Shown piece after piece: positions 42,198 to 52,097 of a DNA stretch of 64,000 nucleotides (its first letter is position 1; each line of letters begins with the position of its first letter). The notes under the pieces are model-generated. The model searched no databases, was not told where the DNA came from, and was given only the letters and a program-made list of their open reading frames with translations. Source of the DNA: Sphingomonas psychrolutea (lineage in GTDB: Bacteria; Pseudomonadota; Alphaproteobacteria; Sphingomonadales; Sphingomonadaceae); contig NZ_BMDW01000001.1 of assembly GCF_014636175.1 (NCBI RefSeq), forward strand, positions 248,001-312,000, given 5' to 3'. The position numbers were made by a program, and so were the translations under genes.

Positions 42198-44456
42198 TCA
42201 TCGCGCAATCCCCCCTGCCGCCAGCACGGCGAGCGTGACCAGCTCGCTTGCGGTACTCGTCATCGGCGCGATCTGGACGCTTTTTTCCATGCCGATCAAC
42301 ATCGGCCCGATCACCGCATCGCCGCCCAGCTCACGCAGCAATTTGGCCGAGATATTGGCCGATTGCAGCCCCGGCATTACCAGCACGTTCGCCGGCCCCG
42401 ACAGCCGCGCGAACGGATAATTGGCGAGCTGCTTCGGGTTGAGCGCGACGTCGGGCGCCATTTCGCCTTCATATTCGAAGCTCACCTTGCGCGCATCGAG
42501 CACCTTCACCGCCGCGCGGATATCGTCGAGCCAATTGCCCTCGGGATTGCCGAAGGTCGAATAACTCAAGAAAGCGACGCGCGGTTCGTGGCCCATGCGC
42601 TTGGCGACCAGCGCGGTCCCCTCGGCGATGTCGGCGAGCTCCTCGGCATTGGGGCGTTCGTTGATCGTGGTGTCGGCCATGAACACGGTGTGCGTTTGCC
42701 CGACCATCAAATGAATACCAAACGGGGTGCGACCGGCCTCGGGATCGATCACTTTGCGGATCTCACGCATCGTGTGCGCATAGGTGCGCGTGATGCCGGT
42801 GATCATCGTGTCGGCTTCGCCGAGCTGCAGCATGACAGCGCCGAAGATGTTGCGATCCTGGTTGATCATCCGCTCGCAATCGCGCCGCAAATAGCCGCGT
42901 CGTTGCAGCCGACCGTACAGGAAATCGACCATCCGCGGCACCAGCGGCGAGTTGCGGCTGTTGTGCAGTTCGTAGCTTTCGGGATCGGTGACACCGAGCG
43001 CGCGCAAGCGATCGGGCACGTCGTCGCGTCCGACCAGCACGGGCGTGCCGTAACCGCCATCCTTGAAGGCGATCGCCGCGCGCAGCACGACTTCCTCCTC
43101 GCCTTCGGCAAACAGCACGCGCTTGGGATGCGCGCGCGCGCCTTCATAAGCGAGCGTCAGCACCGACGTGGTCGGGTTGAGCCGCGCCTTCAATTGCTGG
43201 CGATAGGCTTCGAGGTCGAGGATCGGTTTGGTCGCGACACCCGAATCCATGGCTGCCTTGGCCACCGCGACCGGCACGATTTCCATCAGCCGCGGATCGA
43301 ACGGCGCGGGGATGATGTATTCCGGGCCGAAGGTGTGGCGGACGCCGTAAGCGACCGCGACTTCCTCGGGCACTTGCTGGCGCGCGAGCGCGGCGAGCGC
43401 CTTGGCGGCGGCGATCTTCATCTCGTCGTTGATCGTCGTCGCGCGCACGTCGAGCGCGCCGCGGAAGATGAACGGGAAGCCGAGGACGTTGTTGACCTGA
43501 TTGGGATAGTCCGACCGCCCGGTCGCGATAATCGCGTCGGGGCGCGCGGCGCGTGCCTCGGGCGGGGTGATTTCGGGGTCGGGATTGGCCATCGCGAAGA
43601 TGATCGGCTTGGGCGCCATCTTCAGCAAATCCGACGCAGGAAGCGCGCCCGCTGCCGACAGGCCGATGAACACGTCCGCGCCATCGAGCGCCTCGGTCAG
43701 CGTGCGCTTGGTGGTGTTCACCGCATGCGCCGACTGCCACTGATTCACATTTGCGCGGCCCTGATAGATGATGCCGGTCCGGTCGATCATCGTCAGTTGG
43801 TCGCTTGGCAGGCCCATCGCCTTGATCAGCTCGGCGCAAGCAATCGCTGCCGCACCCGCGCCGTTCATCACGACCTTCGTGTCCTTGATGTCGCGTCCGG
43901 TCAGGAACAGCGCATTGATCAGGCCCGCCGCGCAAATGATCGCGGTGCCGTGCTGATCGTCATGGAACACCGGAATGTTCATCCGCGCGCGCAGCGCCTG
44001 TTCGATGATGAAGCATTCGGGGGACTTGATATCCTCAAGATTGATGCCGCCAAAGCTCGGCTCCATCAGCTCAATCGCGTCGATCAGCCGGTCGGCATCT
44101 TCGGTCTTCAGCTCGATATCGATCGCATCGACATCGGCGAAGCGTTTGAACAGGACGGCCTTGCCCTCCATCACCGGCTTGGCCGCGAGCGCGCCGAGAT
44201 TGCCGAGGCCGAGGATCGCGGTGCCGTTGGAAATGACCGCGACGAGGTTGCCCTTGGCGGTGTAATCATAAGCAAGGCTCGGATCGGCGGCGATAGCGAG
44301 CACGGGCACCGCGACACCGGGCGAATAAGCCAGCGCGAGATCGCGCTGCGTCGCCATCGGCTTGGAGGCGATGATCTCGATCTTGCCGGGCCGCCCCTCC
44401 GAATGGAACAGCAGCGCCTCGCGCTCAGAAAATTGGACGTTGGAGTCTTCGGACAT
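42198..44456 (-). CDS. maeB: NADP-dependent malic enzyme with phosphotransacetylase-like domain
   Basis: 752 residues, the long MaeB form. The N-terminal ~430 residues are the malic enzyme: 'LALAYSPGVAVPVLAI', 'FKRFADVDAIDIEL', 'PVFHDDQHGTAIICAAGL' and the nucleotide-binding 'VVMNGAGAAAIACAELI'. The C-terminal part is a phosphate acetyl/butyryltransferase-like regulatory domain ('GEADTMITGITRTYAHTMREI', 'VLVMPGLQSANISAKLLREL'). The enzyme converts malate to pyruvate and CO2 with NADP; the second domain is usually regulatory, not catalytic. Confidence 0.96.
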   Translation of the reverse strand: MSEDSNVQFSEREALLFHSEGRPGKIEIIASKPMATQRDLALAYSPGVAVPVLAIAADPSLAYDYTAKGNLVAVISNGTAILGLGNLGALAAKPVMEGKAVLFKRFADVDAIDIELKTEDADRLIDAIELMEPSFGGINLEDIKSPECFIIEQALRARMNIPVFHDDQHGTAIICAAGLINALFLTGRDIKDTKVVMNGAGAAAIACAELIKAMGLPSDQLTMIDRTGIIYQGRANVNQWQSAHAVNTTKRTLTEALDGADVFIGLSAAGALPASDLLKMAPKPIIFAMANPDPEITPPEARAARPDAIIATGRSDYPNQVNNVLGFPFIFRGALDVRATTINDEMKIAAAKALAALARQQVPEEVAVAYGVRHTFGPEYIIPAPFDPRLMEIVPVAVAKAAMDSGVATKPILDLEAYRQQLKARLNPTTSVLTLAYEGARAHPKRVLFAEGEEEVVLRAAIAFKDGGYGTPVLVGRDDVPDRLRALGVTDPESYELHNSRNSPLVPRMVDFLYGRLQRRGYLRRDCERMINQDRNIFGAVMLQLGEADTMITGITRTYAHTMREIRKVIDPEAGRTPFGIHLMVGQTHTVFMADTTINERPNAEELADIAEGTALVAKRMGHEPRVAFLSYSTFGNPEGNWLDDIRAAVKVLDARKVSFEYEGEMAPDVALNPKQLANYPFARLSGPANVLVMPGLQSANISAKLLRELGGDAVIGPMLIGMEKSVQIAPMTSTASELVTLAVLAAGGIAR

Positions 44457-44510
44457 GGGGCCTCCTGTAGCGAGCTGCCTTAAGCAGAGATGGCGGCGAT
44501 GGGAACGTCC

Positions 44511-44885
44511 CTAATCGCCGCTGCGGTTATCGTAATTCCGCCGCGATGCCGCGATGCGGTCGACATTGTGCGCCGCCCACACCCAAACGCCGCAAAGCGC
44601 TTCGGCCAAGCTGACGCCAAGATCGGTCAGGCGATATTCGACCTTGGGCGGGATCACCGGGTGGATCGTGCGGATGACAAGCCCGTCTCGCTCGAGCTGG
44701 CGCACCGTCTGGGTCAGCATTTTCTGGCTAATCCCGCTCGCCAATTGCGCCAGTTTCGAGAAGCGTAGCTCGCCATGCTCGGACAATACGTCGAGCACGA
44801 TCATCGTCCATTTGTCCGCCACACGCCCGATCACATCGATGACGCGCGGGTCGAGATCGGCGGGATAGTTGCGCAAGACAGCCAT
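44511..44885 (-). CDS. HxlR-family transcriptional regulator
   Basis: 124 residues from ATG 44885 (aagga 7 nt upstream). A winged-helix HxlR/MarR-like protein: 'GRVADKWTMIVLDVLSEHGELRFSKLAQ' contains the family's opening 'KWT' and 'LRFSKL', then the recognition region 'GISQKMLTQTVRQLERDGLVIRT', and 'PPKVEYRLTDLGVSLAEAL'. HxlR proteins often control neighbouring redox or detoxification genes; the target is not evident. Divergent from mutS. Confidence 0.9.
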   Translation of the reverse strand: MAVLRNYPADLDPRVIDVIGRVADKWTMIVLDVLSEHGELRFSKLAQLASGISQKMLTQTVRQLERDGLVIRTIHPVIPPKVEYRLTDLGVSLAEALCGVWVWAAHNVDRIAASRRNYDNRSGD

Positions 44886-45032
44886 GGTGGTTTCCTTGTG
44901 GTAAGTACCGTACATTTTGGTGCCTACTTCCCAACGGTAACCGGCAATTCCCCCTGCTGTCCATCCTTGCCTGACGGGAGACGCCCCAATCACGCAGTTT
45001 CCTTTCGCGCGCGTGAGCGGTATCCGGCTGAG

Positions 45033-47642
45033 ATGACGCTCGCCCCCGCCCCCACCCCGATGATGGCGCAATATCTGGCGCTGAAGGCCGACGCACGCGA
45101 TTGCCTGCTCTTCTACCGAATGGGCGACTTCTTCGAACTGTTCTTCGACGATGCAAAGGTTGCCGCCGCCGTGCTCGACATCGCGCTGACCGCGCGCGGC
45201 GAGCATGACGGTGCGCCGATCCCGATGTGCGGCGTGCCGGTCCATGCCGCCGACGCCTACCTCGCACGACTGATCAAGGCCGGGCACCGCGTCGCCATCG
45301 CCGAACAAACCGAAAGCCCGGCCGAAGCCAAGAAGCGCGCCGGCAAGACTTTGGTCTCCCGCGCCATCGTCCGTGTGGTGACGGCCGGCACGCTGACCGA
45401 GGAGGCTCTGCTCGATGCCCGTACCGCAAATTGGTGCGTCGCGGTCGGCGAGGCAGGCGGCGGCGTGGCCGTGGCGGCGGCGGATATCTCGACCGGACGT
45501 TTCGAGCTGATCGAATGCGATGCAGCGGGGCTCGGCGCGGAGCTGGCGCGCCTTGCACCCGCCGAGACGATTGCGTCGGAGGCGACCGCCTTTGGCGAGG
45601 CGGCGACGACGCTGCGTCCAAAGACCGAGTTCGACAGTGCGCGGGCCGAGGTGCGGCTGCGCGATCTGTACGGCGTGGCGACGCTCGACGGGTTCGGGCA
45701 GTTCGGCCGCGCGGCGCTGGCGGCGGCGGGTGGGCTGGTCGCCTATCTCGACCATACCGCCAAGGGTGCAATCCCGTTCCTGCGCCCACCGCGATTGCAA
45801 AATGCTGCGCAGCAAATGGCGATCGATGCCGCGACGCGCGAAAGCCTTGAACTGACGCAAACCACGACCGGCGCGCGTAAAGGGAGCTTGCTCGACGCGG
45901 TCGATCGCACCGTGACCGCGGCGGGCGCACGGTTGCTCGCTGCCGATATCGGAGCGCCGCTAATGGATCGCGCCCGAATCGAAGCGCGGCTCGATCTGGT
46001 GACGTTGCTCGTCGAGGATTCCGCTTTACGCGAATCGCTGCGGGGAACGCTGCGCAGCCTCGCGGACATTGGCCGCGCGCTCGGGCGGCTCGCGGCGGGG
46101 CGCGGAAGCCCGCGCGATCTCGGGCAACTCCGCGATGGGCTCGACGGCGCGTGGCGGCTTGGCGAACGGCTCGGCAAGATCGGCCAGCCCCCTGCCCTGC
46201 TCGTCGAGCTTGCGCCGGCACTGCGCGGGCATGGCGCGCTGATCGATCTGCTGACGCGCGCGCTGGTCGCCTCGCCGCCGATCGACGCGTCGGATGGCGG
46301 CTATATCGCGCCGGGTTATGACGCCGCGCTCGACGATCTGCGCGATGCGGGTGCTGGTGGCAGGCGCGCGATCGCCGCGCTGGAAGCCGAGTATCGTACT
46401 CGTACCGGCGTTGCCGCGCTCAAAATCCGGCATAATGGCGTGCTCGGCTATCATATCGAAGTCGCGGCGCGCTTTGCCGACGGGCTGATGAAGCCCGAAA
46501 GCGGCTTCACGCACCGTCAGACGATGGCGGGCGCGGTCCGCTTTAACGCGCCCGACCTGCACGAGGTCGCGGCCAGAGTAACCCAGGCGGGCGCGCATGC
46601 GCTGGCGGCAGAGGCCGCGCATCTCGAGGATTTGATCGAAGCGGCACTCGACCGGCGCGAGAGCGTTGCCGCAACCGCCGATGCGCTGGCTCGGCTCGAT
46701 GTTGCGGCGGGGCTGGCGGAGCGCGCAACCGAAGGCGGCTGGGCGCGTCCGGCCTTGGTCGATCACGCCTGTTTCGAGATCAGCGGTGGGCGGCATCCCG
46801 TGGTCGAGGATGCGCTGGCGAAACGCGGTGAACGCTTCGTCGCCAACGACTGCCGCCTGTCGGAGGACTCCCGGCTGTGGCTCGTCACCGGCCCGAACAT
46901 GGGCGGTAAATCGACCTTTCTGCGGCAGAATGCGGCGATCGCGGTGCTGGCGCAGGCAGGCAGCTATGTCCCCGCGACCGCCGCCAAATTGGGGTTGGTC
47001 GACCGGTTGTTCAGCCGCGTCGGTGCTTCCGATAATCTCGCGCGCGGGCGCTCCACCTTCATGGTCGAGATGGTCGAGACCGCCGCGATCCTGGCGCAAG
47101 CGACCCCGCGCAGCTTTGTCATCCTCGACGAGGTCGGGCGCGGCACATCGACCTATGACGGGCTCGCGATCGCGTGGGCGGTGGTCGAGGCGATCCATGA
47201 CGACAATCGCTGCCGCTGCCTGTTCGCAACGCATTATCACGAGCTGACCCGACTTGCCGAACGCTGTGACGCGCTGACGCTCCACCACGTCCGCGCGCGC
47301 GAATGGAAGGGCGAGCTGGTGTTGCTGCACGAGGTGTCCGAAGGCCCGGCCGATCGCAGTTACGGCCTGGCGGTGGCGCGGCTCGCCGGATTGCCGCCTG
47401 CCACGATTGCGCGCGCGAAGGCGGTTCTCGCGAAGCTGGAGGCGGGGCGCGCCAGGACCGGGGGCTTGGCGGCGGGGCTGGACGACCTCCCGCTGTTCGC
47501 TGCCGCGATGGAGACGGCGGAAGCCGAATGCGATGCGATCCGGGCCGAGGTGGAAGCGCTCGACGTCGACGCCCTCACCCCGCGCGAGGCGCTCGAAACG
47601 CTTTACCGGCTAAAGGCGTTGTCGCGCGACAGTACGGTGTAG
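45033..47642 (+). CDS. mutS: DNA mismatch repair protein MutS
   Basis: 869 residues, normal length. The N-terminal mismatch-binding motif is 'LFYRMGDFFELFFDDA' (the Phe-X-Glu in 'FFELFF'), and the C-terminal ATPase has Walker A 'TGPNMGGKSTFLRQNA' (about residues 619-626), 'ASDNLARGRSTFMVEM', Walker B 'FVILDEVGRGTSTYDGLAIAWA' and 'FATHYHEL'. It starts mismatch repair with MutL. The 3' end overlaps the converging GNAT gene by 40 bp. Start at 45033 or 45060; the former is used. Confidence 0.97.
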   Translation: MTLAPAPTPMMAQYLALKADARDCLLFYRMGDFFELFFDDAKVAAAVLDIALTARGEHDGAPIPMCGVPVHAADAYLARLIKAGHRVAIAEQTESPAEAKKRAGKTLVSRAIVRVVTAGTLTEEALLDARTANWCVAVGEAGGGVAVAAADISTGRFELIECDAAGLGAELARLAPAETIASEATAFGEAATTLRPKTEFDSARAEVRLRDLYGVATLDGFGQFGRAALAAAGGLVAYLDHTAKGAIPFLRPPRLQNAAQQMAIDAATRESLELTQTTTGARKGSLLDAVDRTVTAAGARLLAADIGAPLMDRARIEARLDLVTLLVEDSALRESLRGTLRSLADIGRALGRLAAGRGSPRDLGQLRDGLDGAWRLGERLGKIGQPPALLVELAPALRGHGALIDLLTRALVASPPIDASDGGYIAPGYDAALDDLRDAGAGGRRAIAALEAEYRTRTGVAALKIRHNGVLGYHIEVAARFADGLMKPESGFTHRQTMAGAVRFNAPDLHEVAARVTQAGAHALAAEAAHLEDLIEAALDRRESVAATADALARLDVAAGLAERATEGGWARPALVDHACFEISGGRHPVVEDALAKRGERFVANDCRLSEDSRLWLVTGPNMGGKSTFLRQNAAIAVLAQAGSYVPATAAKLGLVDRLFSRVGASDNLARGRSTFMVEMVETAAILAQATPRSFVILDEVGRGTSTYDGLAIAWAVVEAIHDDNRCRCLFATHYHELTRLAERCDALTLHHVRAREWKGELVLLHEVSEGPADRSYGLAVARLAGLPPATIARAKAVLAKLEAGRARTGGLAAGLDDLPLFAAAMETAEAECDAIRAEVEALDVDALTPREALETLYRLKALSRDSTV

Positions 47643-48310
47643 GTCATCGTCGTGCGGTAGCGAAAGCCGAGCGCTTCATACAGCCGCACAGCCGGATTGT
47701 CGGGATAGCAATGCAGGAATGCCGCTTCGCCCTGCGCAAGGATCGGCGCGATCACCGCCTCCATCAGCGCGCGCCCGAGGCCCCGGCCCTGATAATCGGG
47801 ATGCGTGCAGACCGCACTGACTTCGGTGAAACCGGGTAGCCGCATCCGCTGCCCCGCCATCGCGATCAGCTGGCCCGCCTCATACATGCCGATATAGCCG
47901 CCCTGGCGATAGGTCTCCGCAAAGAACGGCCCCGGCACGGTCAGCGCGGTGAGCGCGAGCATCGCAGGAACATCCGCCGCGCCCAACCGAATATGGCCGA
48001 TTGACCGATCCTGTGCATCGAGTCGGGTCAGCACCATCTGGTCGATCGGCGTGGCGGAGACGATTTTTGTCCCCGGCACCAGGGCATGCGGCGCGGCCTC
48101 GACCAGACCCATCGTCGCGTTGTCGGGCAAGCCAGCGGCAAATTCACCAAGCGCCGCAAGACTCTCAGGCGATTGATCCGCACCCGCCGCGAACAGATTG
48201 ACCGCCGGGCGAAACCGCACCGCGTGGGGTCGGCACAACGCCAAATCCGCCTGCCGGCTGGTAAGCGCATGCCACACCGGACGGTCGAGCGAAGGATGGC
48301 GATCTGTCAT
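47603..48310 (-). CDS. GNAT-family N-acetyltransferase
   Basis: 235 residues from ATG 48310 with ggag 6 nt upstream. The acetyl-CoA site is in the C-terminal half: 'EVSAVCTHPDYQGRGLGRALMEAVI' contains the R/QxxGxG/A loop, then 'AAFLHCYPDNPAVRLYEALGFRYRTTM'. The N-terminal ~100 residues form a different domain, as in FR47-like GNATs. Substrate unknown. Convergent with mutS. Confidence 0.9.
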   Translation of the reverse strand: MTDRHPSLDRPVWHALTSRQADLALCRPHAVRFRPAVNLFAAGADQSPESLAALGEFAAGLPDNATMGLVEAAPHALVPGTKIVSATPIDQMVLTRLDAQDRSIGHIRLGAADVPAMLALTALTVPGPFFAETYRQGGYIGMYEAGQLIAMAGQRMRLPGFTEVSAVCTHPDYQGRGLGRALMEAVIAPILAQGEAAFLHCYPDNPAVRLYEALGFRYRTTMTYTVLSRDNAFSR

Positions 48311-48341
48311 GCCCCGCTCCAACCATGCCCGCGCGGACCCG

Positions 48342-49265
48342 TCATCCCGATTCCTGCGCCCGAACCTTCGGTACTTCGTCGACTGCCGCGATCACCGCAC
48401 CAGCCGGAACGCTCGCCACCGTGTCGTGCAGCCGTCGCAAATCGAGATGCGTCACGCCATTCTCGTCGCTGATCACATCGACGAATTCATGATCGACGCG
48501 CACATCATCGCGCCCATAGCGTTTCCCGCCCAAGGACTGGCTGGCGAGCAGCGTGTCAATCCCGCCAACCGACAGCGTCAACATGAAACGGTCCGCTGGC
48601 GTGTCGAGCGCGGCAAGCACCGGGCTATCGTCGTCGAGGATATGAACCAACGTCCAGGCAAGCCCGAGCATCGGGTTCTGGCTGCGCACCAGCGGCAGCT
48701 CGGTCAAGCGGCGGAAGGTGCGACCGTCACCCTGATGGATCGTTTCAAGCCAGCTCAATTGCGCGGTAACCTCAGCAAGCGGGCGCGAGCGTTTCGAGGC
48801 GACACGGACCATCAGCGCGCGGTGCCCGAGATAGCGACCGATGACGGCGACGTCGCTGAAGATCAGGCTGTCGCGTGGCCGCGCAAACCGCGCGAAGATC
48901 AGGCCCGTGATCGTCGCCGAGAAAAACAGCCCGATCAAAATCTCGACCGCGGCGATCGCATGGCCGAGTCGCGTGACGGGTGCCATCACGCCGTACCCAA
49001 CCGTGCCGAGCGTATCGACGGAGAAGAAAAAACCGTCGATCACCGAGCCACGCTCCATCGTCCCGATCGCGCCGGGAAGCAGCGCGTAGAGGATTCCGAA
49101 AATCAGATTGATCGCGATGAAGCTCGCCGAGACGAGCGCGACGAACCACGGCCAGCTCATCTCCATCACCCAATAATAGAGATCGGCATAAGGCGACGGC
49201 GCGCCCGTCTTCACCGCAGGAAAGCCACCCATCTGGATGATCTGGCGGCGGGGTGGTCTGGCCAT
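48342..49265 (-). CDS. Inward-rectifier potassium channel (KirBac type)
   Basis: 307 residues from ATG 49265 (aagg 8 nt upstream). Two transmembrane helices flank a pore loop with the selectivity filter TVGYG at residues 88-92, and the cytoplasmic C-terminal half has the immunoglobulin-like Kir domain ('ARPRDSLIFSDVAVIGRYLGHRALMVRVAS', 'VHILDDDSPVL'). 'YYWVMEMSWPWF' is the N-terminal slide-helix/TM1 region. Such channels conduct K+ and are lipid regulated. It is divergent from glnD with 75 bp between starts. Confidence 0.93.
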   Translation of the reverse strand: MARPPRRQIIQMGGFPAVKTGAPSPYADLYYWVMEMSWPWFVALVSASFIAINLIFGILYALLPGAIGTMERGSVIDGFFFSVDTLGTVGYGVMAPVTRLGHAIAAVEILIGLFFSATITGLIFARFARPRDSLIFSDVAVIGRYLGHRALMVRVASKRSRPLAEVTAQLSWLETIHQGDGRTFRRLTELPLVRSQNPMLGLAWTLVHILDDDSPVLAALDTPADRFMLTLSVGGIDTLLASQSLGGKRYGRDDVRVDHEFVDVISDENGVTHLDLRRLHDTVASVPAGAVIAAVDEVPKVRAQESG

Positions 49266-49340
49266 TGCGCGAACCTTGTCGATCCGACCGGACGCGTCAA
49301 GCGGGGTGACGGATCGCACCACACCCCCTATCTGCCACCC

Positions 49341-52085
49341 ATGTCCTCCCGCTTCGACTCCGTTCCGCAACGCCGTGCCATCATCGACCGGCGCGGTCTT
49401 GCCGACGCGCTTGCCGCGCTCGCGGGCGACAAGGCCGCGTTACGCGCGGGTGCCACTGCCGTGCTCAAGGCAGCGCTTGATGCCGGCCGTACGGAAATCG
49501 CGCGGCGCTTGATCGAACATCCCTCGCGCGGGCTGGAGATCGCCGCAGCGCAGGCGTTCCTGACCGATCAATTGCTGCGGCTGATCTACGATTTCACCGT
49601 CCAGCGACTGTATCCCAACGGCAACCCGACCGCGGCGGAACGGCTGACGATCATCGCCGTCGGTGGCTATGGCCGCGGCGAGATGGCGGCGTATTCGGAT
49701 CTCGATATCGGGTTTCTCACGCCATGGAAGCAGACCGGCTGGACCGAGCAAGTGATCGAGACGATGCTCTATGCGCTGTGGGATCTGGGGCTGAAGGTCG
49801 GCCATAGCAGCCGCTCGCTCGACGAGATGGTGCGCCAGGCGAAGAGCGACGTGACGATCCGTACCGCCCTATTGGAGGCGCGCTATGTGTGGGGCGACAC
49901 CGCGCTGTATGAGGAGGCCGCCCGCCGCTTTAAGGTCGAGGTGCAAGCCGACACCGCGCGCCAATTTATTGCCGATAAACTCGCCGAGCGCGATGTGCGC
50001 CACAAGAAGATGGGCGACACGCGCTACGTCGTCGAGCCCAACGTCAAGGAAGCCAAAGGCGGCTTGCGCGATCTGCACACGCTCTTCTGGATCGGCAAAT
50101 ATGCTTATAATGTGAGTGAGCCGGCGCAGTTGGTCGAGGCGGGATTGCTCAGCCGCGACGAATATCGCCAATTCCACCGCGCCGAGAATTTCCTGTGGGC
50201 GGTGCGCTGCCACCTCCACGCCATTTCCGGGCGCGCCGAGGACCGACTGACCTTCGATTTGCAGCGCGAAATCGCCGAGCGCATGCGCTTCGCCGACCGC
50301 CCCGGTAAATCTAAGGTCGAGCGCTTCATGCACTATTATTTCCTGCAGGCGCGCACTGCGGGGGATTTGACGGGGGTTTTTCTGGCGCATCTCGACCAGA
50401 AATTTGCGGCGCGCGGGCGGCGGTTCGGGCTGCCGATGTTGCGACGCGCGCCGCGCAAGCTCAACGGTTTCGTGGTCGAACGCGGTCGCCTGGCGATCCC
50501 GAGCGACGATTTCTTCCGCGTCAAACCAGTGCGCTTGCTCGAACTGTTCGCGCTGGCCGACAAGCACGGTCTCGAAATCCATCCGCTGACGATGCGTGCG
50601 GCGGCGCGCGACGCGAAGCTGGCCGATGACATCCGGCAGGACCCGACCGCCAACGCACTGTTCCTCGATGTCCTGACGTCTCCACGCGACCCCGAAACGG
50701 TGCTGCGCTGGATGAACGAAGCGGGGGTGTTCGGCCGCTTCGTGCCCGATTTCGGTCGCGTCGTCGCGCAGATGCAGTTCGACATGTATCATCACTATAC
50801 CGTCGACGAACACACAATCCGCGCGATCGGCCTGCTCAGCCAGATCGAACGCGGCGACCTCGATGCCGATCATCCGCTGTGCTCGGCGGTGCTCAAGCAA
50901 ATCGTGTCGCGCCGCGCGCTGTACGTCGCGGTGCTGCTGCACGACATCGCCAAGGGGCGCGGCGGCGACCATTCGGTGCTCGGCGCGGAGGTGGCGCACC
51001 GACTCGCCCCGCGCTTTGGCCTGTCGCCCGCCGAGACCGAAACGGTCGCGTGGCTGGTCCGCGCGCATTTGTTGATGTCGGCCACCGCGTTCAAGCGCGA
51101 CCTGTCGGATTTCAAGACCATCCTCGATTTCGCCGAGATCGTGCAAAGCCCCGAGCGGCTGCGCTTGCTGCTGGCGCTGACCGTCGTCGACATTCGCGCG
51201 GTCGGGCCCGGCGTGTGGAACGGATGGAAGCGGCAATTGCTGTCCGACCTCTACGAAGCCGCCGAGGAAGTGCTGCGGCTGGGGCACAAGCAGCGCGGGC
51301 GCGGCGAGCGCATCGCCGCCAAGCAGGAGGCGCTGCAAGCGATGCTCGGCTGGGATGCGGCGGCGTTCGAGCAGCTCGTGCGGCGCTTGCCCGAGCCCTA
51401 TTGGGTGGCCGAGCCCGAGGACGTGATCGCGCGCAATGCGCAGTTGATCGCGGACGCCGGGGACGCGCAGCTCTCGATCGCCGCGCAAGTCTATCCCGAA
51501 CGCGGCGCGACGCTGGTCACGATCTATGCCGCCGATCATCCGGGTCTGTTCTACCGGATCGCCGGTGCGATCAGCGTGGCGGGCGGCAACATCATCGATG
51601 CGCGCATCCACACCACGCGCGACGGCATGGCGCTCGACAATTTCCTGGTGCAGGATCCATACGGGCGCCCGTTCGCGGAGGCAGCGCAACTCGCGCGGTT
51701 GAAGCAGGCGATCGAGGATGCGCTTGCCAATCGCGGGAAGATGATCGACCGCCTGATGGCCAAACCCCTCCCCCGGCCCCGTGCGGAGGCGTTCGCGATC
51801 GCGCCCAACGTGCTGATCGACAACAAGGCTTCGAACCGCTTTACGGTGATCGAAATCAACGCGCGCGACCGCCCGGCGTTGCTACACCAATTGGCACATG
51901 CCTTGTTCCAGTCGAAGGTCACGATCCATTCGGCGCATGTCGCGACGTATGGCGAGCGCGCGGTGGATACCTTCTATCTGACCGATCTGACCGGCGACAA
52001 GATTGCGGCAGCAACGCGCTTGAAGACGATCGAACGGCGCTTGCTTGGCGCGGCGGCAGGTGAGAGAATGGCCGAGGCAGCATGA
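49341..52085 (+). CDS. glnD: [Protein-PII] uridylyltransferase / uridylyl-removing enzyme
   Basis: 914 residues from ATG 49341, normal length. It senses glutamine and modifies PII proteins. The nucleotidyltransferase motif is 'VGGYGRGEMAAYSDLDIGFL' (residues 108-126), a helical GlnE-like domain follows, the HD uridylyl-removing domain is 'VLLHDIAKGRGGDHSVLGAE', and two C-terminal ACT domains begin at 'ATLVTIYAADHPGLFYRIAGA' and 'VIEINARDRPALLHQLAHAL'. Upstream in-frame extension is antisense to the K+ channel and not used. Confidence 0.96.
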   Translation: MSSRFDSVPQRRAIIDRRGLADALAALAGDKAALRAGATAVLKAALDAGRTEIARRLIEHPSRGLEIAAAQAFLTDQLLRLIYDFTVQRLYPNGNPTAAERLTIIAVGGYGRGEMAAYSDLDIGFLTPWKQTGWTEQVIETMLYALWDLGLKVGHSSRSLDEMVRQAKSDVTIRTALLEARYVWGDTALYEEAARRFKVEVQADTARQFIADKLAERDVRHKKMGDTRYVVEPNVKEAKGGLRDLHTLFWIGKYAYNVSEPAQLVEAGLLSRDEYRQFHRAENFLWAVRCHLHAISGRAEDRLTFDLQREIAERMRFADRPGKSKVERFMHYYFLQARTAGDLTGVFLAHLDQKFAARGRRFGLPMLRRAPRKLNGFVVERGRLAIPSDDFFRVKPVRLLELFALADKHGLEIHPLTMRAAARDAKLADDIRQDPTANALFLDVLTSPRDPETVLRWMNEAGVFGRFVPDFGRVVAQMQFDMYHHYTVDEHTIRAIGLLSQIERGDLDADHPLCSAVLKQIVSRRALYVAVLLHDIAKGRGGDHSVLGAEVAHRLAPRFGLSPAETETVAWLVRAHLLMSATAFKRDLSDFKTILDFAEIVQSPERLRLLLALTVVDIRAVGPGVWNGWKRQLLSDLYEAAEEVLRLGHKQRGRGERIAAKQEALQAMLGWDAAAFEQLVRRLPEPYWVAEPEDVIARNAQLIADAGDAQLSIAAQVYPERGATLVTIYAADHPGLFYRIAGAISVAGGNIIDARIHTTRDGMALDNFLVQDPYGRPFAEAAQLARLKQAIEDALANRGKMIDRLMAKPLPRPRAEAFAIAPNVLIDNKASNRFTVIEINARDRPALLHQLAHALFQSKVTIHSAHVATYGERAVDTFYLTDLTGDKIAAATRLKTIERRLLGAAAGERMAEAA

Positions 52086-52097
52086 GGGGGACGCGAC

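Noticed and set aside
42363..44483. 706-residue plus-strand ORF opposite maeB
   Set aside because: It is antisense to a clear malic enzyme; long open antisense frames are usual in GC-rich DNA, and its His/Arg/Asp-rich composition matches no family.
49869..51689. 606-residue minus-strand ORF opposite glnD
   Set aside because: Antisense shadow of glnD; composition typical of the complementary frame, no motif.
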